Shown piece after piece: positions 21,338 through 33,731 of a stretch of DNA of 64,000 nt. Position 1 is the first letter of the stretch; every line of letters starts with the position of its first letter. This DNA comes from Papaver somniferum (Eukaryota > Streptophyta > Magnoliopsida > Ranunculales > Papaveraceae): assembly GCF_003573695.1 (NCBI RefSeq), contig NC_039362.1, forward strand, positions 7,106,088 through 7,170,087, given 5' to 3'. The translations under genes were made by a program, and so were the position numbers. Below the pieces are notes generated by a model, which was not told the DNA's origin, searched no databases, and saw nothing but the letters and a program-made list of their open reading frames with translations.

Positions 21338-24300
21338 ACTAAGGTCATTCAAAAACCAGTAACAACTAAGCAAGTTTCAACTTATAGTGACCAACAAAGT
21401 AATATGATATCTAAGGTAACATCTCAACCTGTCCTGGTAAATACAATTTTAAAAGAAATCAAGCAAAGGGAGGCACAAAAAGGCCTCAAATCTTTGCAAT
21501 GGAAGTTATTTTTTGGAATATTAGGGGCCTTAGGAGAACTAGGGCTCAGGATAAGTTACATACTTTAACAAATCAATTTAAACCTTCTTTAGTTTTTGTA
21601 GCTGAACCAAAAGTTGTATGCAGTGCTTCCTTTTGTGACAAACTAAATTTTTCCTGCGATGGAAAATAAGGTAATTCACAACTCAGTGCCTAACACTAAG
21701 GGGAACATTTGGTTATTTTGGAACAAAACTTTACTAGAACCAACAATTGTCTCTATGTCTAGTCAAATGATTACTGTGAGTATTGGGGGTGTTCTAGTTT
21801 TTGGAATTCATGCTCATATAGGTGTTGTTCAAAGAAGATTTTTATTGGCTGAAATTGAGCTAATTAGTGACTTGAACCAACCTTGGCTAGCTATTGGAGA
21901 TTTTAATTCTATTGCTTCTTTTGATTAAAAATAGGAGGCAAAGCACCTAATAGAAGAGTAATGCAAGAGTTTAATACTTGTCTTGGTAATTGTGAGTTGA
22001 TACAAGCTTTTAAATCTGATTTACAACATTCATGGTCTAATTGTCAGCATGGAAATAAAACAGTTCTCTGTAACTTAGACAGAGCTGTTTATAACCATAG
22101 GTGGTTTCAGTTACATGAAGGTTGGGGTTACAAAGTTGGGTTGAGAATAGATTCAGATCATGCTCCATTATTAGGTGGTTTTGCAAGCGTTCCTAAACTT
22201 TCAAATGTTCCATTTAAATTCCAGAAGATGTGTTTAACTCACCAAGTTTTGTAGATGTGGTATCTCAATGTTGGCAACAAATATTGATGGTGATCCTGCT
22301 TATATCTTTCAACAAAATCTAAAACAATTAAAGAACATTCACAGAGACTGGAACTGGAATGTCTTTGGAAATGTCCATATTAAAATTAAGGAAGCTGAAG
22401 AGGAGGTTCTTAAAGCAATGACTAATTCAGATACTAATCCACATGATACATAAGCTATGGACAGACATGTAGCTGCTGAAAATGATTATAACTCTAGAGA
22501 AGTTCAACTAAAGACCATGCTCAAGAAAAAGAAAGAATTAAATGGGTTAAGGAGGGATCTGCCAGTACTAGTTTCTTTCACACAAATTTGAAGATTAGAC
22601 AGTCAAAAAACTTTATAAGTGAACTGGAGGACACCGATGGTAATATAATATCAGAACAGCAAAATTGCAGAGACTCTTGTGCAGCAATATGAAGACAAAT
22701 TTGAAACTAAAGAAACATAGAATGTGGAAGATCTGTTGGAAGTCATTCCAAAGGTATTGCAATGGAAAATCAACAAATGCTTGATGTTGTTCCAAAAGAA
22801 GAGGAGATAGAGTCTACAATTTTAGTATGGACTCTGAAAGCTCACCAAGTCCTGATGGTTTTTCAGGTTGCTTCTATAGGGCATGTTGGCAGATTATACA
22901 TGTAGATGTTGTTCAAGCTGTGCAATTCTGTTGGAGGAGAAAATTAATTTCAAAAGGGATCAATTCCAATTTTCCGGTGCTTCTCCCTAAAATAGAATGA
23001 GAAGGAACTCCAAGACACTTTAGACCAATTGGTATAAGTAATATGAGTTTCGAGATTTTTACAAAAATTATAAATACAAGATTGAGCTCACTAATGACAA
23101 AACTTATCACTCCTCAACAAGTAGCTTATATCAAAGGTAGGAGTATACAAGAACAGATTATGCTTGCTTCTGAGATGGTCAATGAAATGAAGAAAAAGAG
23201 AAGAGGAGGAAATGTGGGATTAAATCTTGATATATCACAAGCTTATGATTCTGTAAGCTGGGACTTTCTATTTCAAGTATTATGTAAGTATGGTTTCTCC
23301 AATGCTTGGTGTCAATGGTTGAGAACTTTGTTTGAGTCAGCAAGAATCTCAGTTATGATAAATGGTGGGCCTCATGGTTTTTTCTAAGTGGGTAGAGGGC
23401 TAATACAAGGGGATCCCAACTTTATTTGTCATTATGGAAGATGTCTTGAGCAGAAGCATTCACAAACTGGTGGAAAATGGATTAATGTCTCAAATGGTTG
23501 TAAGAAAAGGGATTCATCCAACCTAGTTATTTTTTGCAGATGATGTTTTCATCTTTTTCAATGGAGCTAAGAGAAGTGTGAAAAGCTTGATGTTACTTCT
23601 GCATGAATATCAAAAGGTTCATGCCAAATAATAAACAAATCTAAAAGAAAGTTGTTTATTGATGGCACTTCAGAGCTAAGGAAAAATCAAATTAAAGAAA
23701 TAATGCAGATGGAATAAAGTAACTTCCCTGATAAATATCTTGGTGTTATTCTTGCATCTGGCAGAGTCAAAGTTTTTCAGTATGGCCTATGGTTGAGTTA
23801 ATTCAAGGAAAACTTGCTGCTTGGAAAGGAAAGCTGTTATCCTTTCAAGACAGTTTAGTCTTAATCAAATATGTATTGGTCAACATTCCAATTTATAATA
23901 TGGCAGTATATAAATGGCCTGCATCTGTAATTAAAGTTTGTGAAAAAATTATAAGAAATTTTCTCTGGTATGGAGATAGAGATGTGAGGAAGTACACTAT
24001 TCTGTCTTGGAGAAAAGTCTGCACCTCTTATAGTGAAGGTGGTTTGGGGATTCAAAGGTTAGAAATCATTAATAGAGCATTACAATGATGTGGAGAATAA
24101 TAAACTCAAAAGATGAATGTGCATTATTCATTAAAGCCAAGTATCTGAATACAAACGGTAAATGGAGTGAAAATTGGAAACTATCATCTATTTGGCCTGG
24201 ACTAAGATGGGCTTGGGAGGCATTGAAAACCAATCTGAGATGGTGCATTGGAAATGGTCATAATGTGAATGCTTGGTTTGATACATGGATTGGTGCATCT

Positions 24301-24571
24301 CCTCTAGCAGAAAGGACTGAGCTTAGCTCTTATATCATGAACAATGTACATATGAAGGTGGCAGATTTTATTCAGGATGGCAGATGGAGTTTCCCTTATG
24401 AAATTCAGTCTTTATTCAGTAAATTGATTTTACCAGATATAGGTGAAGGTCAGTACTTTTTAGTATGGACTGGTGAATTAAATGGTAAGTTTACCACATC
24501 ATCAACAATTGATTTGTTAAGACATAAAGAGCCTAAACAAAATTATGCATCTCAAATATGGAACTCCTTTC

Positions 24572-26946
24572 TGAAAAAGCGGGGGTCAAACAACACCACC
24601 CAATATTTCGCTTAGCAATCTGTATGGACTAACTCCGAAATACTTTGCTAGAGAATCAACTAGACAGTCAGACTCAATCTAGATAAAAGTATCTCAAGGA
24701 GTTAATATATCTCTATTGATTTGACTTTTACTTAAGCTAAAAACAATAGCGAGTCTTTATCAAATACAAGGAATAACTTGGAAGGTACCAAATACCAATG
24801 TCCAAGGATCAATCAATATCAATAAACAACCAAAGGTTGGATTTCCAATTGATGATCACGAATGCACAACTTGTATTATTTCAATTATATAAAATATAAT
24901 GCGGAAAAGAAATAACACATACACCAGAAGTTTCATTAACGAGGAAACCGCAAATGCAGAAAAACACCGGGACCTAGTCCAGAGTGAATACACACTGTAT
25001 TAAGCCGCTACAGACACTAACCTGCTCCAAGCTAACTTCGGACTGGACTATAGTTGAACCCCAATCAGTCTCCCACCGATCCAAGGTACAATTGTACTCC
25101 TACACCTCTGATCCCAGCAGGATACTGCGCACTTGATTCCCTTAGCTAATCTCACCCACAACCAAGAGTTGCCGCAACCTAAAATCGCGCACTTGATAAT
25201 AAACAAATCTGTCTCATACAAAAAAGTCTATAAAGGATAAATCTGTCTCCCACAGATAAACCCTAGGTTTTGTTCCGTCTTAAGGTATGAAATCAAGGTG
25301 AACAAGAACCAATTGATAATCCGGTCTTATATTCTCGAAGAACAGCCTAGATTAATCAATCACCTCTCTACAATCCTTCCTGACTACACAAGAGGTTTTT
25401 CGAGGAATCACAAACAGTGAGACGAAGATGTTTGTGACTTCTTTATCTCGCCTATCGGGGAACTCTCACGATCTTAAGCCAATCAATCGATTGTACTCGT
25501 ACGATAGAAGATGCAATATCAGATTACACAACTACGATAAAAGTAGTGTCGGTTTGGCTTCACAACCTCAATGAAGTCTTTAAGTTGTTAACCTGGTTTT
25601 AGAGAAGAAAACCAAAGGTTAAAGGAGAATCGACTCTAGCGAGCGCACTAGTATCACACAGACGTGTGGGGATTAGTTTTTCACAATGCTAGATGTCTCC
25701 TTTATATAGCCTTCAAATCATGGTTTTTCCTTAGTTACAAAGCAATCCATATTCACCGTTAGATGAAAACCTGATTTAGATTCAAGCTAATATTTCTCAA
25801 CCGCTAGATTGAAAACTTAGCTTGTCACACACACTTGGGTAGACGTTTACTGGGTTTGCGAAAACCATGCCCAAACGTGTACGTGTATGTTGGTTCAACA
25901 TAGTAACCCAAAAGGTTAACCATATGAGCATTTCATATTAACCCTGTTCTTCTTCACCATAACTAGTTCAATTGACTCAAATGAACTAGTTTAAGAGTTG
26001 TTCAATTGCTATGAGATCTTATGTAAATACACAAGACACAATTGAAACAAAGATTATTCGATTCGATTGAATCGGCTCATGAACTTTATAGCCACGGTTT
26101 GCGTAAAGCATTCCTTAGTAAATTAAGATTCATGTTCAGAGAACATCTTTAGATCATAACCACTTAAGCTCACAAACAAGTTCGCGGACTTAAGACAACC
26201 GGTGGAGTTTTCCAAACTCAGCAGAAAATATCGGCAAAGGGACTTTCGCCAGTTCGCGGACTAACACGCAAACGAGTTTTTGGAAAATCCCAGCAGAAAT
26301 TCTTGGTACGAGAACTTCCGTCAGTTCGCGGACTTAGCAAAGCCAATTCCTCCGGTTTCTCTCAATCAACAAAGTTCGAAAACTTCAGATTAAGGAATAC
26401 ATGGTTATGTAATCTAAACTTTCATTCCAATCATTGAGACATTCTCAGAGGACGTTATATAACCGTTATTCAAAGAACGTTTCGTGTCAGAGTAATTCTC
26501 AAAGTAATTGAAACTTTTCATGACTTTCGTCACTAGGTGAAGATAAACTTGATCAAAGCGAAACGCTTTACCAACACATGATTTCGAGATATAGATAGGC
26601 GAGATATACTCGGCTCGAAATATCAAATGTGTATGATCCAGTCTATATAGCATACGACTTTTGTCTCATAAGAAGTAGGAGATAGAAGAGATAGACTTTT
26701 GAGTGATAGATAAGTTCAAATCTCCACATACCTTTTTGTTGATGAAGTTCCACGGTTCCTTGAGTAGATCTTCATCGTTGTATGATGAATCGCCATGAAG
26801 TCCTTTATCTCAACTACACTTTTCTATCCTAGTCCGAGACTTAGCTATGTATGCTAGAAATCAAGACTCATAGTTTTGATCACTAACATTGACAAACATG
26901 TTTGAGATAGCAACGCATGCGAGTTCGACCGAGCTATGCTCTAACA
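24572..26946 (-). repeat. LTR of family B element (3' LTR in element sense)
   Basis: On the plus strand it starts TGAAAAAGCGGGGG and ends GCTCTAACA, i.e. TGTTAGAGC..TTTTTCA in element sense, 2375 bp. The GTTCGCGGAC motif block is at about 26165-26330. A TATATA lies near 25703 on the minus strand. Confidence 0.9.
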
Positions 26947-27360
26947 ATCTCCCCCTTTGTCAATTTTAATGACAAATTATTAATACATATGGAATACAAA
27001 AAAGATAAACTTTAGTGACTCCTATTCCATAGTCTAATCTTAAATATTCCATGAAATCTTCGTCCTTCCAAGTACTCCAATGATCCCAAAGGTTGTAAGT
27101 TTAGCATCACTCTTGTTGAAGATCCGTAGTTATAACAATGAGAGAAATCGATATTCTCGATCATCATCATACAGTGACATAGTATTATTATGTAATATCA
27201 AAGTCCAATTGCATCATGACTTTAACAATAATACTACGGTGATATGTATCACTCCCCCTTAGTCAATACTCCATCTCGATTATGGAAACCACTCCCCCTT
27301 ACACAATGATCCGAAAACCATATGTATTTGTAGTGTGAACTACATTATTTCTCCCCCTTT
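26947..27360 (-). promoter_or_regulatory. Polypurine tract and upstream purine-run cluster
   Basis: Reading the minus strand, GACAAAGGGGGAGAT directly precedes the LTR and is the expected plus-strand primer. Three further runs (complements of CTCCCCCTT at about 27247, 27290 and 27352) lie within 400 bp. The same spacing of runs is seen in family A near 7040-7467 and 10390-10814. Confidence 0.65.
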
Positions 27361-28747
27361 TTGTCAATAAAGTTGGCAAAGGTACAAGAACGGGATCATA
27401 ATGAAATTTCCACAAGAGACGTTTCATAGACCAAAAGAAAAAATACATACCAACTTAATTTAGATGCAATCATAAAGGCGAAGCTAAATGCATTCATCAA
27501 GGAGATTTAAGATACAAGATAACCCCTATAAAATTCCACAGCCGCACACCCCGCAAGATATTACCATTAGTCACAAGTTCAAAAGAACTCTCCCCCATTT
27601 GATGTCATTCCCGAAAGAACAACAAGAGCGACCTTAATTTCGAAAGAAAATAAGGATTTTTAATTGAACACCAAAAACCATAGAAATGATTTTCTATATC
27701 CAAAACTCAACCAAATTAATCACAAGAAAACACATGATTAATTTAATTGGAATAAGCAACTAAATCAAACCATAAAAGTGATCAATTTAATTGAAAGTGC
27801 TTAACATAAGTAAACTTACGGAGCTACGACTAAGGTAATCATACGGAGATGACTAACTTAATCGTTCACATACTCAACATAAGGAAAACCTTACGGAATA
27901 TGTGACTACATCAACCAATAGAACATGTTTAGTATAGCCGTTCATATACTCAACACAAGAATTTGTGGAATATATGAAAACTCAACTAGACTAATTACAA
28001 GAGAACCCATAATTAATCTAATTGGAATACAAACAGCCAAACTAATCACAAAAGTAATCAATTTAATTATCAAGAGATTTTGCTCGACAAAAGAAGACTT
28101 TCAGAGCAAATAACTAAATAACCAACCAAGATGATTAATTTAGTTCATAATGCTCAACATATAACATCTTATGGAACAACCAACAAAGCCAATAAGAATA
28201 ATCGACTTAATTGTATCGTGCTCAACATAAGACACACAATGGAGCCTTCACGGTAATACATAACAAAATGGATCAATGAAGATCAATACCGTGGATAACA
28301 TACAAGGATCTATTCTATTTTCCATTATAACGACATAATAGACTTTATCCTTGTCAAACAAAAGATTTTATCCTATTTTCCATCAAATACATGACTGCAT
28401 AGGCATAACTTTTGTAATTGTCAAAAGTCCATTCGTCCTTTCATTAATACGAATACTAATTCATGAACGACTTTACTTTTGACCGCATATGGACCTTCAA
28501 GTTTACGGACGCAAACAATACATATCCCATAATCAAATTGCAATATCACAAAATCATAAAGATCAATACTGCAATAACATCATCCTCCAAATATTTTTAG
28601 AATTTAATACCAACAAACCTAAAAAATAAATATTAGAAGATGAAAACAAAAATAGCTATGTGCAGTCACAATCTTCGCTATTCAAAGCACTAGTTATTCT
28701 TCCAACTAAACCAAAAAGAAGACATACTAGGCAACTAAAAAGACAAC
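27361..28747 (-). other. Family B internal non-coding stretch
   Basis: AT-rich sequence. Short imperfect internal repeats recur, such as CTCAACATAAG with AATTTAATTG, at 27790, 27870, 27945, 28150 and 28215. No long frame and no pol motif occurs in any frame. Confidence 0.6.
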
Positions 28748-29212
28748 CTAGATAGAATCAGACTCCATGACAGCGAATAGGGATATGGGCAGTACATGAT
28801 CCTCACAAGACATGGAGTCTTCGAGCTTGTGAATGCCAGCCTTCTCTGCATCATCAGAGAGATGATTCTCTTTACGCAGATCATTTATTTGAGATTTTAT
28901 GAGACCAAGGTTAGACACAACCTTTTCCAACTCAGTTTTCACCTTATCAAGACATTTTAAAGTATCAACAAGTTGTTGTTTTGCTTCCCCAAAATACTTA
29001 AGAAAGTCATGAACAACTTCAGCAGAGATCATATCATCCTTCTCAACATCTTCATGAGAATAAGCAAAGAAGCATGAAGCGTTGGGATGATCTTCATCTA
29101 CAAGTGTTCTCTTCCTCCTGGAATTAACCTCAACACTTTTGTCAAGAAACCATTTTGCGAAACCACCATAGCAAGAAGAGGAGGAAGACATTCTTTGAAA
29201 ACCAAAAACCAC
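28748..29212 (-). CDS. Family B ORF2, coiled-coil protein of unknown function
   Basis: A 154-residue frame. A Ser/Cys-rich N-terminus and the aromatic segment YGGFAKWFLDK are followed by a basic cluster (NSRRKR), an acidic region and a long helix with heptad-like hydrophobics (LVDTLKCLDKVKTELEKVVSNLGLIK). The position, downstream of the gag place and upstream of the polypurine tract, equals that of the coiled-coil frame in family A (5873-6271), though the sequences are not clearly alike. No known domain is recognised. It is intact in length, but an expressed product is not shown. Confidence 0.5.
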   Translation of the reverse strand: MVFGFQRMSSSSSCYGGFAKWFLDKSVEVNSRRKRTLVDEDHPNASCFFAYSHEDVEKDDMISAEVVHDFLKYFGEAKQQLVDTLKCLDKVKTELEKVVSNLGLIKSQINDLRKENHLSDDAEKAGIHKLEDSMSCEDHVLPISLFAVMESDSI

Positions 29213-29733
29213 CAGGAGTACACGTACATGTCTTGTAACCCTGAGAGGTTGGATATTTTATCCTTGGGGACAACAATTTAGGGTTTCAAAAAAACTGTTG
29301 ACTCGGGCCAGAACGAAATCCGTTCGAGTACAACAAATACCCAAGAAATAAAGTCCTTCAAAAAATTTGAAAACAAGACCTAAAAACAAATTTTAAGACA
29401 GTATGCAACATCTTCTTTTGACTTAACCAACATTTGATCTTAGCGGATCTGTCAACACAAGTTTAGCTATGGACGATAAGAAAATAGCTTAACTTAACAA
29501 TTGCAAGTAACAAGTATACTTGTTTTTAACACAACTTAATCAACAGGATTTTATATGAGTAAGTTCTCGAACCTTGTGATTAATTAGCACAAGTACGAGC
29601 CACGGGCTCATTACGAGGTTTATGTCTTTGGTTAAGTTTTTTTTTCCTCTTAGTCTTAGAGAGGGATCATGTTTGACATGAGAAATTGTCATAAAATTTA
29701 CTGTCATCAAAATAAGAGACATAGTTAGAGTTC

Positions 29734-30132
29734 TTACCAGAAGTGCAAGCGGCGTTCAATATCCAAGGCATCCTTTTCGAGGCTGTCCTCAAGAGTCAAG
29801 CATGAAGACTGATCTTCAACGTTGCCATGGACTTTGCAATCTCTTACAATACCAAGAAGAACATTGACATGGTTTTTTAACTGATTCATTCTAACAGCTT
29901 GAATTCTAACAAGATTTGGAATCAATTTACTCTCTTCAGCTGTATCCCATTCATTAGAAGAGAATGTCTCTATCGAAGGGTATTCATGAACACTCATGTC
30001 ATTATCTGTCTGTCTTGTCGTACCACAGGGTTTCTTTATATCCGAGATTGAACTTTTCTCTTTCATAGATTTAGACGAGAGAGAATATTTATTACTGGTG
30101 ACGCGTTTATCAGAGATAATACTCTTGTCCAT
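29734..30132 (-). CDS. Family B ORF1, small protein sharing the gag start
   Basis: A 132-residue frame starting 51 bases downstream of the primer binding site, where gag begins in family A. The first dozen codons (MDKSIISDKRVT) line up with the gag start of family A (codons from 3957 read I-D-R-S-A-I-S-I). After that it is unrelated to gag: a Ser/Lys-rich region, an acidic stretch and a C-terminal helix (LVRIQAVRMNQLKNHVNVLL). No zinc knuckle is present. Function unknown; possibly a replaced or hybrid gag. Confidence 0.5.
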   Translation of the reverse strand: MDKSIISDKRVTSNKYSLSSKSMKEKSSISDIKKPCGTTRQTDNDMSVHEYPSIETFSSNEWDTAEESKLIPNLVRIQAVRMNQLKNHVNVLLGIVRDCKVHGNVEDQSSCLTLEDSLEKDALDIERRLHFW

Positions 30133-30182
30133 AGAGTCAGATCGCTACAAACACGGACTTTTTAGGTCTTAAACGTGTTTTC

Positions 30183-30195
30183 CTGCTCTGATACC
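30183..30195 (-). promoter_or_regulatory. Primer binding site of family B element
   Basis: TGCTCTGATACCA on the plus strand is the complement of TGGTATCAGAGCA, four bases from the LTR border at 30200. It is the same initiator tRNA-Met type as in family A. Confidence 0.92.
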
Positions 30196-30199
30196 AATT

Positions 30200-32583
30200 T
30201 AAAAAGAGGGGGTCTAACAACGGCACCCAGTATTTCTCTTAGCAATCTGTATGGACTAACTCCGAAATACTTTGCTAGAGAATCAACTAGACAGTCAGAC
30301 TCAGTCTAGATAAAAGTATCTCAAGGAGTTAATATCTCTCTCTTGATTTGATTTTTATTCAAGCTAAAAACAATAATGAGTCTTTATCAAATACAATGAA
30401 TAACTTGGACGGTACCAAAGACCAATGTCCAGGGATCAATCAATATCAATCAATAACCAAAGGTTGGATTTCCAATTGATGATCACGAACGCACAACCTG
30501 TATCATTTCAATTATATAAAATATAATGCGGAAAAGAAATAACACATACACCAGAAGTTTTGTTAACGAGGAAACCGCAAATGCAGAAAAACCCCGGGAC
30601 CTAGTCCAGATTGAATACACATTGTATTAAGCCGCTACAGACACTAGCCTAATCCAAGCTAACTTCAGACTGGACTATAGTTGAACCCCAATCAGTCTCC
30701 CACCGATCCAAGGTACAGTTGTACTCCTACGCCTCTGATCCCAGCAGGATACTGCGCACTTGATTCCCTTATCGGATCTCACCCACAACCAAGAGTTGCT
30801 GCAACCCAAAATCACAGACTTGATAATAAACAAATCTGTCCCACACAGAAAAGTCTATAAAGGATAAATCTGTCTCCCACAGATAAACCCTAGGTTTTTT
30901 TCCGTCTTAAGATATGAAATCAAGGTGAATAGGAACCAATTGATAATCCAGTCTTATATTCCCGAAGAACAACCTAGATTAATCAATCACCTCTCTACAA
31001 TCCTTCCTGACTACACAGGCGGTTTGTCGAGGAATCACAAACAGTGAGACGAAGATGTTTGTGACTTCTTTATCTTGACTATTGGAGAACTCTCACGATC
31101 TCAAGCCAATCAATCGATTGTACTCTTACGATAGAAGATGCAAGATCAGATCACACAACTATGATAAAACTAGTATCGGTCTGGCTTCACAATCCCAATG
31201 AAGTTTTTAAGTCGTTAACCAGGATTTAGAGAAGAAAACCAAAGGTTAAAGGAGAATCGACTCTACCGAGCGCACTAGTATCACACATACGTGTGGGGAT
31301 TAGTTTTGCACAATGCTAGATGTCTCCTTTATATAGCCTTCAAATCAGGGTTTTGCCTTAGTTACAAAGCAATCCATATTCACCGTTAGATGAAAACTTG
31401 ATTTAGATTCAAGATAATATTTCTCAACAGTTAGATCGAAAACTTATCTTGTCACACACACTTGGGTAGACGTTTACTGGGTTTGCGAAAACCATGCCCA
31501 AACGTGTACGTGTATGTTGGTTCAACATTGTAACCCAAAAGGTTAACCATATGAGCATTTCATATTAACCGTGTTCTTCTTCACCATAACTAGTTCAATG
31601 GACTCAAATGAACTAGTTAAAGAGTTGTTCAATTGCTATGAGATCTTATGTAACTACACAAGACACAATTGAAACAATGATTCGATTCGATTGAATCGGC
31701 TCATGAAATTTATAGCCACTGTTTGCATAAAGAATTCCTTAGTAAATTAAGATTCATGTTCAGAGCAAATCTTTAGATCATAACCACTTACGATCACAAA
31801 CAAGTTCGCGGACTTGAGAAAACTAGTGGAGTTTTCCAAACTCAGCAGAAAATCTCGGCAAAGAGACTTTCGCCAGTTCACGGACTAGGTTCGCGGACTA
31901 ACACGCAAACGAGTTTTTGGAAAATCCCAGCAGAAATTCTCGGTACGAGAACTTCCGTCAGTTCGCGGACTTGGCAAAGCCAATTCCTCCGGTTTCTCTC
32001 AATCAACAAAGTTCAAAAACTTCAGATTAAGGAATACATAGTTATTTAATCTAAACTCTCATTCCAATCACTGAGACATTCTCAGAGGACGTTATATAGC
32101 CTTTATTCACAGACCGTTTCGCGTCAGAGCAATTCTCAAAGTAATTGAAAATTTTCATGACTTTTGTCACTAAGTGAAGATAAACTTGATCAAAGCGAAA
32201 CGCTTTACCAACACATGATTTCGAGATATAGATAGGCGAGATATACTCGGCTCGAAATATCAAATGTGTATGATCCAGTCTATATAGTATACGATTTTTG
32301 TCTCATAAGAAGTAGGATATAGAAGAGATGGACTTTTGAGTGATATATAAGTTCAAGTCTCCACATACCTTTTTGTTGATGAAGTTCCACGGTTACTTGA
32401 GTAGATATTTATCGTTGTATGATGAATCTCCATGAATTCCTTGAGCTCAACTACACTTTTCTATCCTAGTCCGAGACTTATCTATATAGGCTAGAAATCA
32501 AGACTCATAGTTTTGATCACTAACATTGACAAACATGCTTGAGATATCAATGCATGCGAGGTCGACCGAGTTATGCTCTAACA
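30200..32583 (-). repeat. LTR of family B element (5' LTR in element sense)
   Basis: 2384 bp. It starts TAAAAAGAGGGGG (terminal G lost compared with the other LTR) and ends TTATGCTCTAACA, followed by the target duplication CTTTC. The U3 motif block GTTCGCGGAC lies at about 31800-31975. It pairs with 24572-26946. Confidence 0.9.
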
Positions 32584-33731
32584 CTTTCTTCATCCAAGTA
32601 TAACAAGTAATGTCTGGAAGGTTATTCAAGAGATTTTTGTAGATGGTACAGTCATGGTTGGAAAAGGGTATGAATTAGCTTCCATATGCTGTATTTGTGA
32701 AAATGATCAGGACAACATGGGTCATGTTCTTTGGGATTGTTCTTTCAGTGTTAAAATTTGGACATGGTTGTGTGCAGCTTTTGAGTTCAAACTTCCAAAA
32801 TCCTTTGAGGATATATGGTGCAGTGTAAGAAAGAAACGTCCAATAATCAAAGAATCTTGGATTACTGCAACTTGTTCTGTTGTCAAAGAATTGTGGTTTC
32901 AGAAAAACAAAAGATTCTTTGAAGACTTAATTAAAGCAAAATGAGCAATAGTTCAAGAACATAATTAAAATAATGGTGTTTAAAGGAGGTTACATGATGA
33001 AGGGCAACAAGTGGAATCAACCATATGATCAGAAGGTAATAACTTTTTTCAATCTGGGACCTAGATACAATAAATTTCAATATATCAAAACTTGTTACTT
33101 GTCTCCACCTCCAATGGGATACGTTATGTTCTGCTATGATGGTTCTTCTTATGGAAAACTGGAGGCTGCTGGATTTGGAGTTGTGGTAAGAAATCATTAT
33201 GTCATGTACTTGGAGCATTATCAGGTGGAGTACCCATTACAATAAATTACATAACACAAATTTATGCAGTAGTGTGTGCAGTTGAACTGGCAGGAGAATG
33301 GGATTTACAGCATATCATTTTGTGTTCAGATTCCAAGAGAGTAATTGATGAATTTGTCACAGGCCAAGAACCATGGTTCATTAAAATAATATGGCAAAAG
33401 GGAGTAAGTAGAATATCTTCAATCATTTTTAAACATTGTTACTGAGAGATTAATTTCTCTGCTGATACTGTGGCTAAAAGGGGAGCTAGTTTGATGGAAG
33501 GAGAAAGAAAATGTTTACAGGAAGACCAAGATTCTTAACAAGAGTAGAAATGCCTGACGTGGAATATCACATATTCTGCTAGTTTGTGGGCTTAGTATAG
33601 TCTTCTAAAGTTTTCTTTTATTTTGGCCTATGTAATGGGCCTTCTGTCAATTCTGTTTCTTTTGAGTTGTAAGCTTAAACCTTATATTTTCATTTAATAA
33701 AATATATGTGATTCAGAAAAGAAAAAAAAAA

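Larger units (their letters stand above)
24572..32583 (-). mobile_element. Family B long-LTR non-autonomous retroelement, complete, inside LINE1
   Basis: The element has two LTRs, 24572-26946 and 30200-32583, and about 3.25 kb internal sequence. The primer binding site (30183-30195) and polypurine tract (26947-26961) are in the right places on the minus strand. Target duplication CTTTC is exact (24567-24571; 32584-32588). There is no gag core, protease, integrase or reverse transcriptase frame; only two small frames are present. By eye the two LTRs differ by several percent, so the insertion is not recent. It resembles LARD-type elements mobilised in trans. Confidence 0.92.
21499..33540 (+). 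pseudogene. LINE1 ORF2 (endonuclease-reverse transcriptase-RNase H, broken)
   Basis: It starts at ATG 21499 with MEVIFWNIRGL, the typical plant LINE ORF2 start. Endonuclease features include AEPK and GDFNS near 21895 and SDHAPLL near 22155. Reverse transcriptase shows LNLDISQAYDSVSWDF at about 23222 and FADDVF at about 23537. Thumb/connection follows to 24571. The insertion of the family B element splits WNSF from LHPSITSNVWK. The zf-RVT motif (CCICENDQDNMGHVLWDC) is at about 32688, and an RNase H start (CYDGSSYGKLEAAGFGVVVRN) at about 33132. Several stops occur, so it is non-functional. Confidence 0.85.
20040..33731 (+). mobile_element. LINE1, full-length L1-type LINE split by an LTR element
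   Basis: The element runs 20040-24571 and 32584-33731, about 5.7 kb without the inserted family B element. It has a 5' leader, an ORF1 with a DUF4283-like region and a CCHC knuckle, an ORF2 with endonuclease, reverse transcriptase, zf-RVT and RNase H, and a 3' UTR ending in GAAAAAAAAAA. The 10-bp CAAACTTGGA occurs at 20030-20039 and again right after the A-tail at 33732-33741, a clean target-site duplication. Multiple frameshifts show it is inactive. Confidence 0.9.
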
